Assembly (NCBI GenBank): GCA_002483445.1
Contig: DLHY01000004.1
Coordinates: 17,200-81,199, forward strand
From: Blastocatellia bacterium UBA7656
GTDB taxonomy: Bacteria > Acidobacteriota > Blastocatellia > UBA7656
Direction: 5' to 3'
Length of the DNA stretch: 64,000 nucleotides
The notes under the pieces are model-generated. The model did no database searches, was not told the DNA's origin, and worked only from the letters and a program-made list of their open reading frames with translations. Shown piece by piece: positions 58,985 through 64,000 of the stretch. Positions within the stretch are counted from its first letter, which is position 1, and each line of letters opens with the position of its first letter. The translations under genes were made by a program, and so were the position numbers.

Positions 58985-59212
58985 TTATCTTCGCCGCGAA
59001 AGTTGATGATAGGGGTAGCAATCAATGATGCAATCGCGCATATACCCGCCTTTGGATTCCGTCTCCATCAACTCTTTGTATATCTTCCGAGGAACGCCTT
59101 CATAGCAGTAAGTAAGTCCGCTGTTGAAGACGACTTCCAGCGTTTTGGTCTTCGCGTCATACCCGACCGCATGGATCATGCTCGATTCAACGGTTGTCAG
59201 TTTCACCTTCAT
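58985..59212 (-). CDS. KTSC-domain protein
   Basis: A 75-residue protein that consists of one KTSC domain: SSMIHAVGYDAKTKTLEVVF, GLTYCYEGVPRKIYKELME and KGGYMRDCIIDCYPY. It may bind nucleic acid, since KTSC often flanks RNA- or DNA-related domains. AGGAGAA precedes the ATG, which overlaps the stop of the coiled-coil gene (4 bp), so both are one unit. Confidence 0.85.
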   Translation of the reverse strand: MKVKLTTVESSMIHAVGYDAKTKTLEVVFNSGLTYCYEGVPRKIYKELMETESKGGYMRDCIIDCYPYHQLSRRR

Positions 59213-60270
59213 TTCTCCTGCGACTGCTTGCGCGACTCGGTGATGAACTGTTGCAGGTTTTCGAGCGACCTCGTGGCCGAAGAGCCTTCGATGGTCTTGA
59301 GCGCGATCTCCTGAATCTGAGCGTAGGCTTTCTCAAGCTGCTGTGACAGTCGGGCTATCTGTTCGTTCTGCTCTTTGACCGTCGATTCGAGCGATTCGAT
59401 TCGGGTGGTCAGCACATTTCGCTCGCCGACGAATTCCTTCCTGATAAGTTCCTCTTTGTTCCGGGCCTCAGCCTGAACCGATTGCGTAGCATCTTTGACT
59501 GCTTTGCTGACTGCCGATTCCATCTCTTTTGGAAACGCCTCGACTCGTTTTCTCAACTCGACGAGTTCTTCTTCCTTCTGAGCCACTACTCTTTCGCGCT
59601 CGGCAATCTCGCGCTCCATCTGCTCGCGTTGGAGCGCGATCTCCCTTTCAAGCCGCGCCTTCTCGTCCTCGAATTTATCTTTGGCCAGTTGCTGCTCGCG
59701 GTTGAAGATGTAGAGGTACTCTTCCTTCTCGCGTTCGCGGCGTTTCTGCTCCTGCGAGTCGCGTTCTTTCTTTTCCGCTTCATGCGACTTCTTCTCTTTT
59801 TCCCACTCCGAGCGCGCAGACTGAATTTCTCTTTCGAGTTCTTCCTTCTTCGACGCCATTTCCTCTTCGAAGTCTTCGCGACGGAGGTGCTGGGCTTCTA
59901 TGAGCGCAGCCAGAGACGACGCGGCCTTTTGTATCTCGTAAATTTCCTGAAGCTCGCTTTCCTTAGCCTCGACTGCCTTTTTGATCTCCTCGTATTTGCT
60001 TATCTGCTCTTCGAGTTTGTCGGAAAGCTGCGCGAGCGTGCGGCCCATTTCCGCCTTTAAGTTTCCCGCTTCCTTCACAATCCCTTCGGTCGAAAGTGAA
60101 TCGGCAACCTCGACGGCCTGCCTGACCGCTTTTTCTTCGATCTTCTGTTCCGGCTTCAAATCAGATTCCCGCTTCTCTTCCATCTGCTTGAGCAGATCGT
60201 TGTAAGCCGTGATCATCTCCTGCTTGGTGTTGGCGGCTGAAAGCTTGCGCGGAGTTTTTCTCTCGGGCAT
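59209..60270 (-). CDS. Long coiled-coil protein
   Basis: A 353-residue protein, largely alpha-helical and highly charged (from about residue 60 to 340). A conserved start of MPERKTPRKLSAANTKQEM then YNDLLKQMEEK precedes long heptad-like tracts such as EEMASKKEELEREIQSARSE and ALQREQMEREIAERERVV. No membrane or signal segment is seen. It could be a cytoskeletal or scaffold protein. It is coupled with the KTSC protein. Confidence 0.75.
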   Translation of the reverse strand: MPERKTPRKLSAANTKQEMITAYNDLLKQMEEKRESDLKPEQKIEEKAVRQAVEVADSLSTEGIVKEAGNLKAEMGRTLAQLSDKLEEQISKYEEIKKAVEAKESELQEIYEIQKAASSLAALIEAQHLRREDFEEEMASKKEELEREIQSARSEWEKEKKSHEAEKKERDSQEQKRREREKEEYLYIFNREQQLAKDKFEDEKARLEREIALQREQMEREIAERERVVAQKEEELVELRKRVEAFPKEMESAVSKAVKDATQSVQAEARNKEELIRKEFVGERNVLTTRIESLESTVKEQNEQIARLSQQLEKAYAQIQEIALKTIEGSSATRSLENLQQFITESRKQSQEK

Positions 60271-60288
60271 GACATCCTCTCAAAGTAG

Positions 60289-60363
60289 TCAGGAGTCTGG
60301 AGTCGAGAGTCTGGAGTCGGAAGAAGGCGATGCGACTCCAGACTCTCGACTCCAGACTCCTGA
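60289..60363. repeat. 31-bp perfect inverted repeat built of heptamer-like units
   Basis: The arms 60289-60319 and 60333-60363 are perfect complements, with a 13-bp loop. Each arm is made of two 14-bp blocks containing GAGTCTGGAGTC. It lies between icd and the coiled-coil gene, whose upstream side it borders, and may terminate icd transcripts. Confidence 0.9.
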
Positions 60364-60372
60364 CTTATGAAT

Positions 60373-61758
60373 TCACATATTCTCGATAATCGCCGAAGCG
60401 TACTCGCTGGTCTTGAGCTTGGTCGCGCCTTCCATCTGACGATGCAGATCATAGGTGACGCGCTTTTGCTGAATGGTTTTCGTCAACGCGCTTATGATCA
60501 TCCCACTGACCTCGCGCCAGCCCAGGTGATCGAACATCATAACGCCTGAAAGCATCACCGACGAAGGATTGATAACGTCTCGGTCGGCGTACTTGGGAGC
60601 CGTGCCATGCGTGGCTTCGAATATGGCAGCCGTATCCCCGATATTGGCTCCCGGAGCCATTCCTAAGCCGCCCACCTGCGCAGCCGCCGCGTCAGAAAAA
60701 TAATCGCCGTTGAGATTCGGAGTCGCCACGACAGAGTATTCATCAGGCCGTATGATGACCTGCTGAAACATCGAATCGGCTATTCGATCCTTGACCAGAA
60801 GCTTCTGCTTCCACTGAAGGTTGCCGTGTGTGTCCCAGATCGCGGCCATCGTCTGTTTAACTTCATCGATTGCCTCAGCGCGCTGGGCAGGCGACATCTG
60901 CTCGAATCCCGGCTCGATCATACGCGCGTTTTCTTCGTCGGTGATCGCTGAGTTCTTCTCGCAGTTTTCAAGTATCCACGTCTCGCGCTCGGTGACCGTT
61001 TCGTTGCGGAATTCCTCGCGCGCAAGCTCATAGCCCCAGTCGCGAAAAGCGCCCTCGGTGAATTTCATGATGTTGCCCTTGTGAACGAGCGTGACCGACG
61101 GGCGACCAAATTCCAGCGCGTAACGGATAGCTCGACGCACAAGTCTTTTGGTGCCTGTCGCCGAGATAGGTTTGATGCCTATGCCGCTGTCTGCTCTCAC
61201 CTTGAAACCGTATTTGTCGTTGAGCAGCGAGATGATTTCCTTCGCGCGGTCGCTTCCTGCTGTGAACTCGATTCCAGCATAAACGTCTTCGGTGTTTTCG
61301 CGAAAGATCACCACGTCCAGTCTTTCAGGATGCTTGACGGGCGAAGGCACGCCCTCGAAGTAGCGGACGGGGCGGACGCAGGCATAAAGATCGAGTACCT
61401 GACGGAGAGTGACGTTGAGGCTGCGTATGCCGCCGCCTATTGGAGTCGTGAGCGGCCCTTTGATTGCGACCGCGTATTCCTGAATTGCTTTCACAGAATC
61501 ATCTGTCAGCCACTCGCCGAAACGATTGAAGGCTTTTTCTCCGGCGAATATCTCGTACCACACAACGCGGCGCTCGCCGCCGTAGCATTTTTCAACTGCC
61601 GCGTCGAACACTCTTTGAGATGCGCGCCAGATATCGCGCCCTGTGCCGTCGCCTTCTATGAAAGGAATCACCGGTCGGTCGGGAACAAGGAGTTGATCTC
61701 CCTCGACCTTTATCTTTTGACCATCAGCGGGAACTTCTATACCATTGAACGTCGCCAT
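60373..61758 (-). CDS. icd: Isocitrate dehydrogenase (NADP-dependent)
   Basis: A 461-residue TCA-cycle enzyme giving 2-oxoglutarate, CO2 and NADPH. The start ATG at 61758 is set by AGGAGG nine bases earlier. It has VPFIEGDGTGRDIW-like PVIPFIEGDGTGRDIWRASQ, the isocitrate-binding region SLNVTLRQVLDLYACVRPVRYFEG, RENTEDVYAGIEF and the metal-site YFSDAAAAQVGGLG. Length is typical of the bacterial single-domain homodimer group (about 415-470). A long inverted repeat lies at its 3' side. Confidence 0.95.
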   Translation of the reverse strand: MATFNGIEVPADGQKIKVEGDQLLVPDRPVIPFIEGDGTGRDIWRASQRVFDAAVEKCYGGERRVVWYEIFAGEKAFNRFGEWLTDDSVKAIQEYAVAIKGPLTTPIGGGIRSLNVTLRQVLDLYACVRPVRYFEGVPSPVKHPERLDVVIFRENTEDVYAGIEFTAGSDRAKEIISLLNDKYGFKVRADSGIGIKPISATGTKRLVRRAIRYALEFGRPSVTLVHKGNIMKFTEGAFRDWGYELAREEFRNETVTERETWILENCEKNSAITDEENARMIEPGFEQMSPAQRAEAIDEVKQTMAAIWDTHGNLQWKQKLLVKDRIADSMFQQVIIRPDEYSVVATPNLNGDYFSDAAAAQVGGLGMAPGANIGDTAAIFEATHGTAPKYADRDVINPSSVMLSGVMMFDHLGWREVSGMIISALTKTIQQKRVTYDLHRQMEGATKLKTSEYASAIIENM

Positions 61759-61923
61759 CACTAATCACCTCCTGTTTTACCGCATCGAGCGCGGGCGCAA
61801 TGTAACAAGGCGGCTCGGCGAGTGTCAAGATGCGAGCAGGGCGGGATTTGGGAACGGCGCGCGCGGAAAACAGTTCGAAGCGAGGCTCCTGTATGCCGAT
61901 TTTTCCTCGAAGACTGGAACATC

Positions 61924-62826
61924 ATGGTGGAACGAAGAATGGCTCCAGGCGATGACGAGACGATGGACGAGATTCATCGTCGCCTCAAGGAATCAGAAGC
62001 GGCTAATCTCACCGCCGACCCTCAGCCTCCCGGCGTGTGGGAGCGCGTTCAGATGGCCCGACATGAGACGCGGCCATACACGCTCGACTACATAAAGCTC
62101 GTCTTCACCGATTTTCATGAACTGCACGGCGACCGCCGTTTCGGAGAAGACGCGGCCATAGTCGCAGGAATCGCGCGCTATCACGACGAGCCTTGTGTCG
62201 TTCTCGGCCATCAGAAAGGGCGCACCACCCGCACCCGTCAGCAGCGCAATTTCGGGATGCCCAAACCGGAAGGCTATCGCAAGGCGTTGAGAGTGATGAA
62301 GCTGGCGGAAAAATTCAATCGGCCCATTTTCACCTTCATCGATACGCCCGGAGCTTACCCCGGCATCGATGCCGAAGAACGGGGCGAGGCTGAAGCCATT
62401 GCTTACAATCTGCGCGAGATGGCGAAACTCCGCGTGCCGGTGATCGTCACCGTAACGGGCGAAGGCGGATCGGGAGGGGCGCTTGCAATCGCGGTGGGCG
62501 ATGTGGTGCTGATGCTCGAAAACGCGATCTATTCGGTTATCTCGCCCGAAGGCTGCGCGTCGATTTTATGGAGGGATCGCGCCTTTGCAGAGCAGGCTGC
62601 AAAGGCTTTGAAGATCACCGCTGAGGACCTGCTTCAGTTCGGACTCATAGACAAAATAGTTCCTGAGCCTCAAGGCGGCGCGCACACCGACCATGAAGCG
62701 ATGGCTCGAATACTGGACAAGCATCTCTCTGAAGCTTTGGCCTCGGTCAAGGGACTAGGCGAAGCGGAGCGCGTCGGTCGCCGCTACGACAAATTCCGCG
62801 CCATGGGCGAATTCTCTGAGCGTTGA
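61924..62826 (+). CDS. accA: Acetyl-CoA carboxylase carboxyltransferase, alpha subunit
   Basis: A 300-residue subunit of the enzyme that makes malonyl-CoA in fatty-acid synthesis. It has VQMARHETRPYTLDYIKLVF, GDRRFGEDAAIVAGIARY, VLGHQKGRTTRTRQQRNFGM, FTFIDTPGAYPGIDAEERGE and VTGEGGSGGALAIAVGDVVL. The start ATG at 61924 is chosen; it is preceded by only a weak ribosome site, and an extended frame to 61822 has no better one. It is a little shorter than usual. It overlaps the HAD gene at one base (TGATG). Confidence 0.95.
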   Translation: MVERRMAPGDDETMDEIHRRLKESEAANLTADPQPPGVWERVQMARHETRPYTLDYIKLVFTDFHELHGDRRFGEDAAIVAGIARYHDEPCVVLGHQKGRTTRTRQQRNFGMPKPEGYRKALRVMKLAEKFNRPIFTFIDTPGAYPGIDAEERGEAEAIAYNLREMAKLRVPVIVTVTGEGGSGGALAIAVGDVVLMLENAIYSVISPEGCASILWRDRAFAEQAAKALKITAEDLLQFGLIDKIVPEPQGGAHTDHEAMARILDKHLSEALASVKGLGEAERVGRRYDKFRAMGEFSER

Positions 62827-63491
62827 TGGATTTCGAATGCTTCATCTTCGATTTCGACGGAACGCTTGCCTGCTCGGAGCGCGCTTACCGCGAAGCCTTT
62901 CTTCATTCGATAAAACTTCACACGCGACTCGATGTCGACGAGATGGAGATGAGCGGCTTCTGGAACATGACGCCTCACGAGGTGCTGAGTCGCTACAATG
63001 AAGCGCGGATAGATGAAATGATTCTGAGCTTCGAAGAACATTACTACGCAAACCATCACCATCATCTCGCAGCTTATGAGGGCATCGTCGAGATGCTCGA
63101 TCATCTGATCGGCGGCGGCTCGCGAATAGGAATAGTGTCGCTCAAGCCGCGTCGCGCCGGAGAGATAGAGTTGGACATCACGGGGCTGAGGGAAAAAATA
63201 ATCTCCGCCGTGTGGGGCGACGACGTTGAGCGACCAAAGCCCGAACCTGACGGCGTGCTGAGAGTTTTGAAGACGCTCGACGCCGATCCGCGCCACACGC
63301 TCGTCATAGGCGACAGTCCTTCTGACATCATAATGGGACGCCGCGCGGGAACGTGGACAGCCGCCGCGCTTTGGGGCGGAGTGAGCGCAGCGTCGACGCT
63401 GCGCGAGCGATTGCTTGAGCATCAGCCCGACCTTGCGCTCGCGTCGCCTGATGATTTATTGAGAGCGTTGGAACGCTTTTCGTTCGAGTGA
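62826..63491 (+). CDS. HAD-family phosphatase
   Basis: A 221-residue HAD hydrolase. The nucleophile motif FIFDFDGTL is at the N-terminus. A cap of about 80 residues follows, with HTRLDVDEMEMSGFW. The second motif SLKPR lies in the core (about residue 106), and the last motif VIGDSPSDI at about residue 163 supplies the acid pair. It probably dephosphorylates a small metabolite (phosphoglycolate-like). It is translationally coupled to accA. Confidence 0.9.
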   Translation: MDFECFIFDFDGTLACSERAYREAFLHSIKLHTRLDVDEMEMSGFWNMTPHEVLSRYNEARIDEMILSFEEHYYANHHHHLAAYEGIVEMLDHLIGGGSRIGIVSLKPRRAGEIELDITGLREKIISAVWGDDVERPKPEPDGVLRVLKTLDADPRHTLVIGDSPSDIIMGRRAGTWTAAALWGGVSAASTLRERLLEHQPDLALASPDDLLRALERFSFE

Positions 63492-63512
63492 GATCGAATG
63501 GGAGAACAGAAA

Positions 63513-64000
63513 TGAGCAGCGAGGAAAAATGCGTCGAGATAAATGGAGTGAGTTTATACAACGATAATGTTTTGAATTTATATGATCAGTGGATCGCTCC
63601 AGGCTTGATAATTTCTGACGGAGGGTATGGGGTATCGGGCTTTCGAGGGGATGCCTGCTATCCGTCGGAGCTTCAGGAATGGTACGGGCCGCACGTAGAA
63701 GCCTGGTCGAAAAAAGCGAAGCCGGGAACTACTCTCTGGTTCTGGAACACTGAGGCAGGCTGGGCGTCTGTGCATACCTTGCTTGATAACAGCGGATGGG
63801 ATTACGTGTGCTGCAATGTCTGGAACAAGGGGATTCAACATATAGCGGGCAATTGCAATCTCCCTAAGTTGAAACATTTTCCGATAGTGACCGAACTTTG
63901 CGTGCAGTATGTAAAGCGTCCTGAGTTTGAAGTCGACGGAAAACGACTTATGCTGAAAGAGTGGCTGAGACTGGAATGGGAAAGAACGGGGCTGCCCTTG
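63513..64000 (+). CDS. DNA methyltransferase, N-terminal part (3' end outside window)
   Basis: The first 162 residues of a DNA-modification methyltransferase. GGGAG precedes the ATG. It has LIISDGGYGVSGFRGD (a variant of the DPPY motif IV), TLWFWNTEAGWASVHTLL (a strand after it), NVWNKGIQHIAGNCN and ELCVQYVKRPEF. The last visible part, EWLRLEWERTGLPL, is close to the pattern of type II methylases of this group. The restriction partner would lie beyond the window. The codon use is more AT-rich than the neighbours, which suggests transfer. Confidence 0.8.

Overview
This window looks like a chromosomal segment of an Acidobacteriota bacterium, probably of the Blastocatellia type. That is an inference. 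It rests on a VWFA-related protein of the acidobacterial kind (4744-6828), many secreted proteins of unknown role, paralogues whose mature ends begin AQW, an exosortase of the IPTL type, and loosely packed genes on both strands. I found no rRNA, tRNA or CRISPR array. Both ends cut genes: aconitase on the left and a DNA methyltransferase on the right.

Layout. 1-7 kb: the aconitase C-terminal part, two small accessory genes among hairpin repeats, a uridine-kinase-like P-loop protein, an SDR dehydrogenase and the VWA protein. 7-13 kb: a subtilisin with a C-terminal glycogen-binding-like domain, then four tandem secreted paralogues, split by a DUF2255 gene followed by an integron attC-like site, then an FG-GAP repeat protein. 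13.9-22 kb: an IS3-family remnant, two alpha/beta hydrolases, secreted proteins, a LytTR two-component pair, and a decayed DNA-defence-like patch (phospholipase-D, orphan antitoxin and methylase-type fragments). 22-32 kb: a ceramidase-like protein, the housekeeping run rpsA-sppA-HIT-GDPD, a beta-lactamase-fold hydrolase and an amidohydrolase. 32.4-36.5 kb: a three-gene cluster with a ferritin-like/DUF362 fusion, a CrtI-like flavoprotein and an Asp-nucleophile hydrolase. 36.5-41.4 kb: a drug exporter, a broken xisH with intact xisI, a rhodanese, and a retropepsin-like gene interrupted by a non-autonomous transposon-like element carrying hsp20. 41.6-50.7 kb: Ada/Ogt, an SH3 protein, a STAS-like protein, phosphofructokinase, DinB, an EF-hand hydrolase, an exported methyltransferase and a Ser/Thr kinase with TPRs. 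50.7-59 kb: marR-pirin-wrbA, rfbB-rfbD, and a CHRD/IPTL protein with exosortase and a SEC-C membrane protein. 59-64 kb: KTSC plus coiled-coil protein, icd, accA, a HAD phosphatase and the methyltransferase.

The strongest unusual signal is the element at about 39930-40880. It has 18-bp near-perfect inverted ends and an 8-bp target duplication. Removing it with one copy of the duplication restores the reading frame of the interrupted protease-like gene. Its only recognisable gene is a small heat-shock protein. Other points of interest are the isolated attC-like cassette, the IPTL motif that is not C-terminal beside its exosortase, the ferritin-like/DUF362 cluster, and spacers built of 7-bp tandem repeats arranged as hairpins.
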